A DNA stretch of 64,000 bases, from NCBI GenBank assembly GCA_032622095.1, contig CP136065.1, positions 244,341,474 through 244,405,473 on the forward strand, written 5' to 3'. A program made the position numbers and the translations under genes. Below are positions 1 to 11,238 of the stretch, one piece after another; position 1 is the stretch's first letter; every line of letters starts with the position of its first letter. The notes below the pieces were generated by a model. The model was not told the DNA's origin. It ran no database searches and saw only the letters and a list, made by a program, of their open reading frames with translations. This DNA comes from Siphonodentalium dalli. Taxonomy: Eukaryota > Mollusca > Scaphopoda > Gadilida > Siphonodentaliidae.

Positions 1-346
1 CGTTCGTTTAATAACAGGAAATAGTGCCAGATGACCTTTGACTTCCGGTTTGTCGTCTGATTACATTCCGTACGCTACGTCTCAAAAATACTATGGTTTC
101 CAATATTTTCCAACAAACTATAATGAATGATGAGTTTGAAAAGTTATGTCATTAATTATTCGCCATTAAATACGCCAAATAGTCTTTATTTATCTGGGAA
201 TATTTCTTTACGCAGGCAAACAACGCATATAATTACGTGAAACGTCATCGCATGACGTATAGAAGCCGATGTTAGTCGTCCCATTTATTGATTTAAGTAT
301 GTTTTGTCGAGGTTTTGGATCATGTAATAAATATAATCTACAACTC
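1..346. other. No gene seen
   Basis: AT-rich sequence with short interrupted reading frames only. I see no exon, RNA gene or clear repeat here. Confidence 0.5.
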
Positions 347-469
347 GTCCCCAGTTCATAGCGGTATTTACAAAACTCGTCCAGTATATTAGGTCTGAAC
401 CTCACCAAAGGCTCGGTCCAGACCTAATTTACTGGACTCGTTTTGTAAATTCCGCTATAAACTGGGGAC
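347..469. repeat. Inverted repeat (hairpin), about 50-bp arms
   Basis: The left arm runs from GTCCCCAGTTCATAGCGG through the AGGTCTG motif. The right arm is its near reverse complement, ending CCGCTATAAACTGGGGAC, with a short AT/GC loop near 410. It looks like a small foldback element or MITE core. No terminal target duplication is evident. Confidence 0.75.
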
Positions 470-1012
470 TGGTTGTGTATCCTCTAATTTGTGAAACATA
501 ATATATAACACAAACATGTTTACAGATGATGTGGATGGAGCAGAAGTGCTTGTCACACTTATGGGAACCATCTCTTGTTTGCCCAATGGTGATTTATTCC
601 TTATAATTATTCAGTTTATCATTCATGTGTATTGTATTTGCTCCACCAAAGAGGAAGATATCTAAACAAAATTATCTTGATCTATAATGTTCTGGATCTT
701 CAAGAAAAAGCCAAATAAAGAACCAAATCAAGAACATAACAGACATTCTGGTTCCACATGTAACAAAAAGTTGTGTCCTGAGGGGTGTGGCCTGCTTTAG
801 TTATCTGGTTCGCCGGATAGAACCAGAACATGGAACCAAATTGTTCCTTTGGATTCCCCATTTGGTTCATTAAATGGCTACAAGGCACAAATTATGAGTG
901 CTTGCGGAAGCAATGTCCCGTGCCAATACATGTATGTGTGGGTTATATACACATGTTTGATGTTTCTTTGTGTCTTAATGTTTTATTAGTGAATAGCTCT
1001 GCCGTTTAAAAT
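470..1012. other. Non-coding; GAACCAAA / TTTGGTTC motif cluster
   Basis: There is no gene. Between about 690 and 880 the motifs AGAACCAAA, GGTTCC and TTTGGTTC recur in both orientations. The same vocabulary returns near 2270-2370, 37.1-37.5 kb and 40.5 kb, which suggests a dispersed palindromic repeat family. Confidence 0.45.
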
Positions 1013-2230
1013 TGATATCACACGATGTTGGTTCACCGAAAGACCCCGAAGATGTTCTGATTGATATCACACGATGTTGGTTCACCTACAGACCCAGAAG
1101 ATGTTCTGATTGATATCACACGATGTTGGTTCACCGAATAGACCCCGAATATGTTCTGATTGATATCACACGATGTTGGTTCACCGAATAGATCCCGAAG
1201 ATGTTCTGATTGATATCACACGATGTTGGTTCACCGAATAGACCCCGAAGATGTTCTGATTGATATCACACGATGTTGGTTCACCGAATAGACCCCGAAG
1301 ATGTTCTGATTGATATCACACGATGTTGGTTCACCGAATAGACCCCGAAGATGTTCTGATAGATATCACACGATGTTGATTCACCGAAATACCCCGAAGA
1401 TGTTCTGATTGATATCACACGATGTTGGTTCACCGAAATAACCCGAAGATGTTCTGATTGATATCACTCGATGTTGGTTCACCAAAAGACCCCGAATATA
1501 TTCTGATTGTTATCACACGATGTTGGTTCACCGAATAGACCCCGAATATGTTCTGATTGATATCACACGATGTTGGTTCACCAAATAGACCCCGAAGATG
1601 TTCTGATTGATATCACACGATGTTGGTTCACCGAATAGACCCCGAAGATGTTCTGATTGATATCACACGATGTTGGTTCACCGAATAGACCCCGAAGATG
1701 TTCTGATAGATATCACACGATGTTGATTCACCGAATAGACCCCGAAGATGTTCTGATTGATATCACACGATGTTGGTTCACCGAAATAACCCGAAGATGT
1801 TCTGATTGATATCACTCGATGTTGGTTCACCAAAAGACCCCGAATATATTCTGATTGTTATCACACGATGTTGGTTCACCGAAAAAACAGGAAGATGTTC
1901 TGATTGAAATCACACGATGTTGGTTCACCGAAATACCCCGAAGATGTTCTGATTGATATCACACGATGTTGGTTCACCGAAAGACCGTGAAGATGTTCTG
2001 ATTGATATAACACGATGTTGGTTCACCGAAAGACCAGTAATATGTTCTGATTGATATCACACGATGTTGGTTCACCGAAAGACCAGTAATATGTTCTGAT
2101 TGATATCACACGATGTTGGTTCACCGAAAGACCAGGAATATGTTCTGATTGATATCACACGATGTTGGTTCACCGAAAAACCATGAAGATGTTCTGATTG
2201 ATATCACACGATGTTGGTTCACCGAAAGAA
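1013..2230. repeat. Tandem array, 50-bp unit, about 24 copies
   Basis: The unit starts GATATCACACGATGTTGG, continues TTCACCGAATAGACCCCG and ends AAGATGTTCTGATT. Spacing is 50 bp with occasional 48-49-bp units. Variants (ACCCCGAAG, ACCAGTAAT, ACCGTGAAG) cluster: the GACCAGTAAT type sits only near the right end. A block of variant units around 1360-1500 recurs around 1700-1850, a sign of multi-unit duplication. This is a non-coding minisatellite. Confidence 0.95.
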
Positions 2231-2799
2231 GCTAGGCCGTGTTACCAGACAAACCTTGAATTCGGTAGGTTCTTTGAAGAACCAAGCAGGATTTATCCAG
2301 ATGGAACAAAAACTGTGGAACTGTTTGGTGCTATGTTGGTGCTATGTTGGTATTTGGTTCTCTGAGCTCTTTTCTTAGAGTGCACTCCACTATATATGTT
2401 CCATGCCACCAATGATGTATTTAAAAGAATAATATTACTCCAAATTCCATCCTCTGCAACTTCAAAGTACCGATTCAAGAACATCGGATAATCAACAAAA
2501 CTCTAACTGGTAATCTAAATTACGTTCATACTATGGTACCATGCAATATTGTAATAAAAGCGAAATATTCGTGTTTTATCACTTGATCGCAGGCAACTGT
2601 GAGTAATATTGTAAGACACGGAAATGTGAACACATCTTACACACTAATATATGACTATCTCTCATGTTTAGATAAGCTTTATTGATAACTCAGTCGTACT
2701 ATTATGCACAAAATATATAGTCATATACATGTATAACATATTTACAGTGTATGTACATAATGTGACATTTGGCCGTCGAATTCGGGGTCCTTTGTGTAA
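2231..2799. other. Non-coding
   Basis: AT-rich sequence with a short direct duplication (TGGTGCTATGTTGGTGCTAT) near 2327 and TTTGGTTC motifs. No exon was recognised. Confidence 0.45.
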
Positions 2800-2932
2800 T
2801 ATCATCATTATTATCATCATCAACATGATGATGATGATCATCATCATCATCATCGTCGTCGTCATCATTACGGTACTCGTCGCCCTCATCACCGTCGTCG
2901 TCGTCATCGTCATCGTCATCTATCATCATAGG
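2800..2932. repeat. Trinucleotide microsatellite (ATC/GTC)
   Basis: An impure ATC/ATT/GTC run. It generates apparent poly-Asp or poly-Met frames on the minus strand and poly-Ile/Val on the plus strand, none of which look like genes. Confidence 0.9.
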
Positions 2933-3325
2933 TATTTCTGTAAACCTAATTTGATAAAAATCGCAAAATTCTTCAAAATATATTCATTTTCCTCAGTAAG
3001 TAACGCATATAATTTGTCATTAGTTGGGAAGTCATAATACGTCCCTGGTTACATAGCAGTGCAATTTGAAAGGTTTGGTTTTGCAGTTATTGAACTAAAT
3101 GATGATCTGTCACATTTGTGATACTGCTCTGAGTACGTATGTTTCTGATTCTAGAAAAGTTCACAGAATCAATTCATTTCTGTTAAATCCCATTTATCTG
3201 TTTAATTGTACATATATTACACGATTCAAGATGAAACAGCATGGATAAAACTGTGTTGTTTGGCCATGTTTTTTGGGCGCCCAAAATTCCATATTTAATC
3301 ATGCTATGAGACCCTGCTTCCGCTT

Positions 3326-3326
<1 letters not shown>

Positions 3327-3408
<82 letters not shown>

Positions 3409-3415
3409 ATCTCTT
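3327..3415. repeat. (CT)n dinucleotide microsatellite
   Basis: An almost pure CT run of about 75 bp followed by CTATCT interruptions. The Arg-Glu repeat frames it creates on the minus strand are artefacts. Confidence 0.97.
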
Positions 3416-5724
3416 TCATGAGGTAGACTAAAGACAATTTGTATAGCTGTGATCATTTGTCCCTCTTGTACTCTGTAATTTGTAAATTTCATTCGATTTT
3501 GCTCATTTTGGCGGCCAATGTGGGAAAGACTTGCTATATAGATGGTTTACAAGTGTGCATTTTCTGTTTATATTTCAATTTATAACTAATTTTCTACAAT
3601 TGGTGCACCTACGGAAGAAATTCGAACAGTTTTCGACGCTACCGATGGCCATCTTGGACGCCATGTTGAATTGTGAATTTTCATCAACGGATTTTAGAGG
3701 ATTTTGCATATTTTGATATGCAAATCTGTCTGCACAGTTTGAGACCAAAAACTGCTTCTTTGGTTCTAACCGCCTGGCGAACATACTACCATTGCAGACG
3801 GCGTGCCAATCGAACCACTGCGACTCATCTGCGGTGTGTTCAACTGATGAAATCAAGAACAAGGGTTACGAATGCCAGCCAATCAGTTTCACACGCAAAG
3901 GTAAGTTTGGCTGAATTGTAAATACAAATATTTTACTCGGCACCTCTCGGCATAATCGATGCCGCGATGGCTCACTTGCTAAGACGTATAGCTCATTAGG
4001 ACAACAATAGCCGCCCAGCGGCATCGCTACATAATTGTAGGCAAATAATCATGAAATCAGGAATATAGGGATAATAGCTATTCGATCAGGATTATGGGGG
4101 AAATATTCATATAAGAAATGAACGGCGCGTTATCAATGTGGTCTGGGATTTTTACCGCGAGAAAAATTCAGCAAACTGCATGTAGGAGTATGCTGGATTT
4201 TTATTGCGGTCAAAACGACTGGCCATGTCTAATCCGCTCTTTATGATTTATATATTTATATTCATTATGAATTAGGAGTTCAGTTCGAATCCTCGCTTTT
4301 TATAAAACGAAACATTGAAGTTTTGTATTAGTAAACCCATTCAATATGGGGGCTATTAATGTCCCGTTATTTTGCTGGTCACATTGTGGGAATCCGTTGA
4401 AGCTATTTCGAAGTAGAGTACCGATGCGACGGAATGTCCGGTTTCATTTTAAATGAGTGTAGACGTGTTAATTTCAATAACGTTAACATGTGAAACCGAC
4501 AAGTTTTGGTTGTGGACAGAAATATACAACAGACTGTTCCGCCAAATAAGAATATGCGTGTGAAGTCTGATGAATATATAGCCCGAAGGAAAATTATCAA
4601 TTAATACGGAAAAGCGTGGCTATTAGAACTCCCGAGCTTAGTAACAAGACACATCACATACATGTGTGTAGAATGTTTATATACTAACTGCATAATAATG
4701 TTATTGTGCACCCATTTTGGTTCACGTTGTTGATTTAAGAAGGTACAATAGGAAACTTACACGCATAGCACGGTTTTATCTCAGTCATCACACACAAATT
4801 TAATAGCATATTAAAATCATTAATTATGCAAATTTACCAACACCACAGTCCGCGATTGTTACGAAAGACTGTGGTTTATAAAAGGAGCGTTTTCAGGAAT
4901 TGTCAAGGAATCTATGCACGCTCAGAACTTCGTAGTTTTCTACGGATCGTTTTTGTTCGGTGATATCAGGGGTCAATGTGTTCATGTACATACGAACGAC
5001 ATTAAATCAATGCGTTCATGTGTTTATGAACACATTTACTCAGGGGGCCTGTCTATCGCAACGCTGTGGGGAAATTGGAAACAATACTAGGTGTATGTAA
5101 ATATGTGTATGAAAAATAAATAAATAACAATGGCAAAGCAACAACCGCCGATTCAATCTTGAGTTTGTATATGTATATTAGTTGAAAGTCGTGTTTGTTT
5201 AAGTCATTTGCTGGCTTATAGATTTATTTACGAGAGTTAGTCAATAGAATCTTGTTTTGTCTCACGGATGAATGAATGTACAGCTAAGATAAAACAAAAT
5301 GCGTTGTCGCAATCACATACTCCAAAAATCTAAATGTTTAGTGAGTAAATGTTATAAGGAGGTAATTTATTTAATAGGCGAATTCAAGGGGGTTGAATCT
5401 AGGTAACAATCAAAATGATAATGAAAGACATTTTCTTCTCCGTTTGCACATACGACTCATTGCTGAAATGCTTGTAACCTCAGTTTTCCTATGAAAAGTT
5501 TCAAGATTCGCAAGGCATGCACATGCAGATTTTCAGGATCAATATATTTACTGAGTAGCGATAAGGTGTCCCTAACAATATGAAAAGAGCGAGCATTGAT
5601 TTAATTTTGTTATACAAACTTGATAAATGTTCTAAACATTCAGCATGTGCATTATATGACATTCCATAAAACGTTTCCTCCCATAAAAATACACAGGAAC
5701 ACATACACAGGTCGGCCTTTGTTG
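3416..5724. other. No gene seen
   Basis: Short open frames of 60-95 codons on both strands lack recognisable motifs, plausible codon bias or paired splice sites. No repeat family stands out. Confidence 0.45.
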
Positions 5725-5950
5725 GCTTGGCGGGCGATGTATTGAATTGGTCGCTTTGATAAGCGACGTATTGAATTGGCTGCATTGACGGGCGATGTAT
5801 ATATTGAATTGGATTCTTAAACGGGCGACTTATCGCATTGGTTGCCTGACGAACGATGTGTTGGGAATTGGTTGCCTTGACGGGCGATGTATTGAATTGG
5901 TTGCCTTGACGGGCGATGTATTGAATTGGTTGTCTTGATTGAATTGGTTA
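5725..5950. repeat. Degenerate tandem repeat, about 29-bp unit
   Basis: The core GGGCGATGTATTGAATTGG followed by TTGCCTTGAC repeats about seven times. The first units are degenerate (5725-5850) and the last three are nearly identical. It is non-coding. Confidence 0.85.
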
Positions 5951-6249
5951 CAGATAATGAAGAGGAAATCAATTGTACAGTCATTAAGTTGAACCTTAGT
6001 CAGCAAACCTCCAACTAGCTTGGTGTCTTGTCTTCACATATGTCACATAATGGAACATAATTTGTTCCATAAAGTTAGTTATAATTAATGATATAAGACC
6101 ATGTTCCATATATCACAATGAAGAATAAACCAGCCACATATATTTCACCCAACACATCCCAATGAAATATTGATATTCATTCTAGTTCAGATGCTTTGGC
6201 AAAAATAGAACAGGGTTGGATCTGAAATTGATCTCCGCTCCGGGGGAGG

Positions 6250-6828
6250 GGGCGATTACATTCATTACGCTGGGCTATAATGGGTAAATTACCCTGGGCA
6301 AGTGAATGGAATGATTTTTGGTGACCGGAGTATAGCACAGTTACAACAGTTTACTGAAAACGAAACATAATTTTCTATTGAGAGAATTTGACAAAACTCA
6401 CATTGGACGTGTCGAACGGACGAAGACTTAAGTAAATGAGCAAAAATATATGATATTCACAATGAAACTAACGAGAATATTGTCTTTCATGGAACAAGCA
6501 AAATACCTAATTTTAGAACAACCTTGACAATAAGTATCTTAAACATTGGATACATAATTTTAACCGTCATCCAATTGAATTATATCTTTCAGAATTATAT
6601 ATTATATAAGCATAACAAATCATAAAAAATTAAATTAATTTAATCCATTACATAAATATTTTCCATGTACTTTCTCAGTTGACAACAGCGCGGAAAGTGA
6701 CGCCACATTACAATACGCGCGCAGTTGCACCACTTCGGTCGTAGGTGTAGCGAGCGTAGTCCGGTGTATTTACGCCCGGTCATTCCATTCATTAACCATT
6801 GTAGCCGAGCGTAATGAATGGCCCGGGT
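6250..6828. mobile_element. MITE-like inverted-repeat element
   Basis: A left arm near 6250-6325 (CATTCATTACGCTGGGCTA, then GTGAATGGAATGA) is repeated in reverse complement near 6775-6828 (TCATTCCATTCATTAACC, then GAGCGTAATGAATG). The arms are imperfect and about 70 bp long, with a 450-bp non-coding AT-rich middle. No target duplication was resolved and the family is unknown. Confidence 0.6.
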
Positions 6829-7019
6829 GAGTCTACATGGGGTGAGTCTCGAGTTAATCTGTGGTGAGTATGGCTGAATCTGGGCTGAGCTGGAATGAGG
6901 CTGGACATAATTATGCGGATGGGAATTGTATTGACTAAAACTTTACCCTCCAAACAATAATAATTCTGAGAGCTAATGTTAATTTTTTTTCTTCATAATA
7001 GCTAAACAATGCAACATAC

Positions 7020-7155
7020 AACATCAATCCCGGCCGATTGTTATGAAGTGCATGTGTCGGGCGGAGTAACTTCCGGTATTTACACCATTTATCCGTATGG
7101 AATCCAGGGTGTACAAGTGTACTGTGACATGGAGACGGACGGATGAGGCTGGCTG
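7020..7155 (+). pseudogene. FReD exon 1 with premature stop
   Basis: In the plus frame this reads PADCYEVHVSGGVTSGIYTI, then YPYG, VYCDMETDG, stop, GWL, followed by a canonical donor GTAAGT at 7156. This is the start of a fibrinogen C-terminal domain, with the first disulfide pair (ADC and VYC) and the CDMETDGGGWT signature. The family's GGG is broken because one glycine codon has become TGA (7144-7146), and WT has become WL. No acceptor in the correct phase was found upstream: the obvious AG near 6991 would put TAA in frame. The intact minus-strand gene at 54-58.6 kb has the same exon with no stop. I infer a decayed exon of a second FReD gene whose other pieces lie at 12.2 and 26.6 kb. Confidence 0.85.
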
Positions 7156-7266
7156 GTAAGTCGACATGTATATAAGACTAATACAAATATTTGTGTGAAA
7201 GGCATATAATTACACAGATGTTTTTCTATCGCAGTTTTCTCAAAATTATGATTTGACCTAGCAACA

Positions 7267-7705
7267 CCTAAGTTAGTTACCCCCCCCCCCCAAGAAATTT
7301 GGGGGACTATTAGAATAGCCGATGTCCGTTCTTCCTTCCTTTCCTTCGGTCGAGACGTCCGTCCGTCCGTTCGGAAAGTTTCCGGTTGATAACTTTATTT
7401 TGGTTTATCGGATTCAAACCAAATTTGGTATGTGAGTTTATCAGCTCAAAATACAGGTCAAGGTCGAATATGCATATGGTTCGGCCGCCCTATTTTCGCC
7501 GGAGTAATGGCCCCATTTCGAATTATAATTTTGTCGTTTTGTGGTTTCCGCATAATAACTTTAGTTTGTGCAATCGGATATGAAACAAATTTTGTATGTG
7601 AGATCATCAGCTCCAAATACAGGTCAATTTCGAATATGCGTTTCGACCGCCCATTTTTTCCCGGAGTCACCAGCGTAGAAATTTGGAAGGGGTTATCAAT
7701 CGTGT
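7267..7705. repeat. Dispersed element with poly-C head and internal 165-bp duplication
   Basis: It begins with a C-run, then CCAAGAAATTTGGGGG and a CCGTCCGTCCGTTCGG block. Two related segments follow: one starts GTTTCCGGTTGATAACTTTA (7379) and the other GTTTCCGCATAATAACTTTA (7545). Both continue through TATGTGAG, ATCAGCTC, AAATACAGGTCAA and TTTTCGCCGGAGTAA or its variant. It looks like an interspersed repeat rather than a gene; frames across it are open by chance. Confidence 0.6.
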
Positions 7706-8362
7706 GAGCCGATTGTACGGGCGGATTTACCTTTAAATGTATTTATTGTGTGTCTATGGTTACCGATCCTTTCGCAGTTAAAAGGTCGCTTTGTTTCATG
7801 TATTCAATAATAATAAAAGATGGCAAATAATAATTTCCTTTCCAACTGTTACCGGAATAACATGCATGTGGTAATAACTTGCTTCACTTGTAATAATCGG
7901 ATGGTTAATAGCCTACTGCTAATCTACAAACTTAAAAATTCAATTTACAAACTTACAAAGAATGCTAAAATACACATTAGATACTGTATAGTGTATTTTG
8001 TATGATCTTATTGTTGGCTTGTCTTCCGCGTCAGCTCCATTTTGTTTTCGTTACTTGACTGGCCTTGAACTCCTTTTATCGCGAATGTTCTTCATAGACA
8101 TAATCTGACAAGACAATTTCGTTCAATCGTTAGAACTGGATACCACGGAAATGGTGTTTGAACATTAACATTTATACGCCCATAAATGCAACAAAAAGAC
8201 GTTCATTACCTATATGTCTGACAATGAGTGGACAGATTTCCCTGACTAAACTGCAATGCGCAATTTATCGAAATGGGCCGAATTGTTTTGGAGAAATCTA
8301 ACTTCGCATGCAACATGTTAACAGGGAGGTCAAATGTACTATATTGATAGGAATTTCCAACA
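7706..8362. other. No gene seen
   Basis: AT-rich intergenic or intronic sequence. I searched here for the missing FReD exon 2 (motif FQRR..DG...W..Y..GFG) and did not find it. Confidence 0.5.
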
Positions 8363-8364
8363 TA

Positions 8365-8869
8365 CAGTACCAGTCAGAAGAAGTGGTATATTGAGGCGCG
8401 CGTTTATTGCGATTTGAGCGCGCTTAAATTCAAAAAAGGCGCGATTATAGCGCAATACCAAAAATCTGTCGCGCTTATTATTGAGATATTGAGCGCAAAA
8501 TATTGCGATATTAAGCGAGAAACATTTCATACAAGCCCGATAGTGTTATATGTATATTAGATAAATATTGTGCATATAGTGTACATATAGTGTACATATA
8601 ACATTTACAACTATAATTATATACAAATCTAAAACATTGTCTCTATTTATGCACTAAACAATATAGAAGAAGCAATCATTTGATTTAATTGTCTCAATTT
8701 TGAGCGCAAGATGTCGTAAAATTAAGTGCGAAATATTGCGATATTAAGCGCAAAATATTGCAATAAAATCGCAAGCGGCGCGCTTATAAGCGTTTCCACT
8801 TGAAATATTATTGCGATATTGGGCGCGAAAATAGCGCGCTTAATATACCACTTCTTTTGGCTGGTACTG
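8365..8869. mobile_element. Tc1/mariner-type MITE, 505 bp, TA target site
   Basis: The left end, CAGTACCAGTCAGAAGAAGT then GGTATATTGAGGCGCGC, matches the right end in reverse complement (CAGTACCAGCCAAAAGAAGT, GGTATATTAAGCGCGC). The element is flanked by TA on both sides (8363-8364 and 8870-8871), as expected for Tc1/mariner elements. The interior is AT-rich and dotted with GCGC-centred motifs such as TTGCGATATTAAGCGC and GAGCGCAAAATATTGC. There is no transposase, so it is non-autonomous. Confidence 0.85.
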
Positions 8870-9206
8870 TATTCTCATGAATCTGGTAAGTCGTGTCGAT
8901 GAAAAAATGTTGATTAATTAGTGCCAATATGGGTTTATTTCGTATTGTCCCATATTGGACTGTCTTCAATAATACCAATATGATTATTTCGCTCATTAAA
9001 TAAGCCCGTTATGTACTTATTTTCTCGAGAACAGACTGGAATTTTCATTGCAGGTATATAGTTATATGTATATTTAGTGGAGAGCAAACCCGTATAATGT
9101 GTCCACCTAATGCGCATACGATTGTCCACTTATAAACGGACAATCCTTACCTAAAATGGTCATTAATAAATGGACAATCCAACGACGCGTGGCACGCGAG
9201 CTTGGG

Positions 9207-9590
9207 ATTGTCCACTAAATCACGACATATATCGATAATCCTGCATGTTAGCTTCATATTAAATCTGAAGGGTAATAACTCTATAAAGAATGTAACTTTA
9301 CTAAATAACGGAGTTTGTATGAGAAATTTGCAACACCACATCAGATCAACTCTTGTGAAATATAAGTCAAATTCTTCCCTTGGGTGGGTGGGCTTGGGCG
9401 AGGTTTGGGGTACGCTCTTTAAAAACACTTCTTCGAATATTTCCGTTATTTCGTCAAAAACACTTCTTCTCATACAAATCACCGTTATTTAGTAAATTAA
9501 CATTCTTTATAGAGTTATTGCCCTTCATATTAAAGATGAAGCTAACATGCAGGATTAGCTGTACATGTCTTCATTTAGTGTACAATAGAA
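9207..9590. mobile_element. Nested foldback MITE, about 380 bp
   Basis: The arms are inverted: ATTGTCCACTAAATCACGAC and GCATGTTAGCTTCATATTAA on the left return as AGATGAAGCTAACATGCAGG and GTCTTCATTTAGTGTACAAT on the right. The shared core is ACTCTATAAAGAATGT / ACATTCTTTATAGAGT. It overlaps the inner end of the left outer TIR. There is no coding sequence. Confidence 0.75.
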
Positions 9591-9976
9591 TGCTAGACGT
9601 TTCGGCTCCTGGGTGTTTCGGCACCTGGGGTTGCCGTTCGGCACCTGGACGTTTCGGCACCTGATTTTTCGGCACTTTGGACTTTTCGGCACTTGCTAAT
9701 TTTCAGACCAACGAAATTATGAGTGAAGACTAAATTAGTTTTTTTATTCTTTATTTCAATAAAATATGATAAAACATGTAACATGGTAACAAAAATAAAC
9801 ACTTGGTGGAACGAATGGCAACGATGATCAACGATGGTGAACATATACAGCGCACAAGTCATTCAATTCTACGGAAAGAATGCTGATCTGAATAGCACAA
9901 CATGTTATGAACATGCATGTAGCACAATGTCTCTAGTTGTGAATATACAGGCCGGCAGAAGCTTCCAGGATGGAGG

Positions 9977-10341
9977 TTACTGAGATGCGCCTCTCTGCGT
10001 AACGGTACCATAAGTCAAATAACTTCGCCTGTGTCTCGCTGGATGTCTTCGCTGGTTTCGGAAAATCTTCGATTCTGACAACAGCTTCAGTGTCATTGGG
10101 ATGTCCTGCGACTCAAGGTACAGCTCTTTAATCAGCAAATAGAAGGGCACCTGACCACTGATGTCGAACACTGGGCCGTCTATACATTGGTCGCCGACGT
10201 AGGACATGACTTGTTTCAGCTTTGTTGAATTGTTGTCGACGAGGCCACTGAGGTAGTCGAAAGTCGGAGTAATATGCTCGGCTGGCAGAAACGGCAAGGA
10301 AAGCACCTTCCGCAGAAAGTGATGAAAGACAACTTTAGTGT
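9977..10341 (-). CDS. MULE transposase, C-terminal part
   Basis: The minus-strand reading frame includes VFHHFLRKVLSLPFLPAEHI, then TPTFDYL and LVDNNSTKLKQVMSYV. This matches the region after the catalytic domain in metazoan MULE transposases (…LLALPFLPPEHI…). The distal part (after LKLLSESK) does not look conserved, and the usual WHNRLN-type motif was not seen. It is probably the downstream exon of the ORF at 10502-10975, but the acceptor phase (AAAG then TTGTC) does not fit the phase-0 donor upstream, so the junction is unresolved. The element may be damaged here. Confidence 0.65.
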
Positions 10342-10501
10342 TTGGTCCCAAACAAATAGTAATGTATACGACGTTTTATATGTTTTATATTTAATTTAAA
10401 TTTGTACAAATAAAGAGTGTATTTCTTTCTGTTTTTGTATTCTTTTGAGAATTATTGTCAATTTAATTTATTTTATTTAAATGTAATATAATTTTACACA
10501 C

Positions 10502-10975
10502 CTGAAGGCCGACATCTTGAACCTTCCTGAACACGGCTTGTGACCAGTGGAAAGCACAACCACGAATCTGGTACCCCGGAAAACGTTGTCGAATGGCCTG
10601 CCACATTCCAGCCTCGAAGTCTAAGACGAATCGTTGGAGTCTGATGGTTGATGGTAGTCGTTTGTCTATTGCTCGGAGCACTGAATAGTAGTCAGCTTTC
10701 TTCCTACCTTCCATGATGACGAACACCAAAGGGATCTGCTTGTAGTCGTCGTTGCATTTTACGAATGAGTGGATGGACAGACGTTGAGACCATGGTTTGT
10801 TGATGACACGGAATGTTGCATCCAGGTACCAGACTTTGGATTTGGCGAGAAGTTGAAGTTGGCGCTCAAACGGGAACCACCATTGTTTGTAATACAACAA
10901 CACACGGTGAACATCTGCATTCAATGTCGCATATATGTGACTGTGTAAACATGCTTTAGTATATACTATACCCAA
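10502..10975 (-). CDS. MULE transposase, catalytic domain
   Basis: The minus-strand exon contains, in order, KSKVWYLDATFRV (first acidic residue of the transposase triad), YKQIPLVFVIMEGRKKADYY, LQRFVLDFEAGMWQAI (second acidic block) and IRGCAFHWSQAVFRKV (the C..H motif typical of MULEs). It ends at CAG then GTGTGT, a plausible donor at 10501. The N-terminal region with a zinc-binding domain (often FLYWCH in such elements) is not visible, so the protein is incomplete. The catalytic core has no internal stop, which suggests fairly recent activity. It sits inside the element bounded by the TTTCGGCAC arrays. Confidence 0.85.
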
Positions 10976-11238
10976 TTATAACAAACGGCGAATATAAATG
11001 CATCATCAAAGTCAATATTATATATGAAAAGAAAAGAAAATCAAATAAGTGCCGAAACGTCTCCGATGAAGTGCCGAAACGTCCAAGTACCTGGGCCGAA
11101 ACAACCAAGTGCCGAAAACCCAGGTGTCGAAACGTCCTGCACCCGTACAATCCCAAGCTCGCGTGCCACGCGTGGTTGGATTGTCCATTTATTAATGACC
11201 ATTTTAGGTAAGGATTGTCCGTTTATAAGTGGACAATC

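Larger units (their letters stand above)
9596..11137. mobile_element. MULE transposon with subterminal TTTCGGCAC arrays
   Basis: The left end carries five or six copies of GACGTTTCGGCACCTGG-like units (9597-9700). The right end carries the same units in reverse complement (11047-11137), starting with GTGCCGAAACGT. The outermost copies form the terminal inverted repeat. Such directional motif clusters at both ends are typical transposase binding sites. Transposase-coding exons lie between, on the minus strand. Confidence 0.75.
9120..11238. mobile_element. Outer inverted-repeat element, about 90-bp TIRs, host of a nested MULE
   Basis: The left TIR (9120-9212) begins GATTGTCCACTTATAAACGG and ends GAGCTTGGGATTGT. 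The right TIR (about 11148-11238) is its near-perfect reverse complement, differing at a few bases such as CCAACGACGCG against CCAACCACGCG. Everything between is transposon-derived: a foldback element, then a MULE with its own ends. No clear target duplication is visible next to 9119 and 11239. Confidence 0.85.

Noticed and set aside
1013-2230. CRISPR-like regular repeat array
   Set aside because: Units are directly contiguous, with no unique spacers; it is a eukaryotic minisatellite, as are the other arrays here.
2668-3037. Poly-Asp, poly-Met and poly-Ile frames
   Set aside because: Produced by the ATC/GTC microsatellite, with no flanking coding signal.
3183-3492. Arg-Glu dipeptide repeat frames on the minus strand
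   Set aside because: Simple translation of the (CT)n microsatellite.
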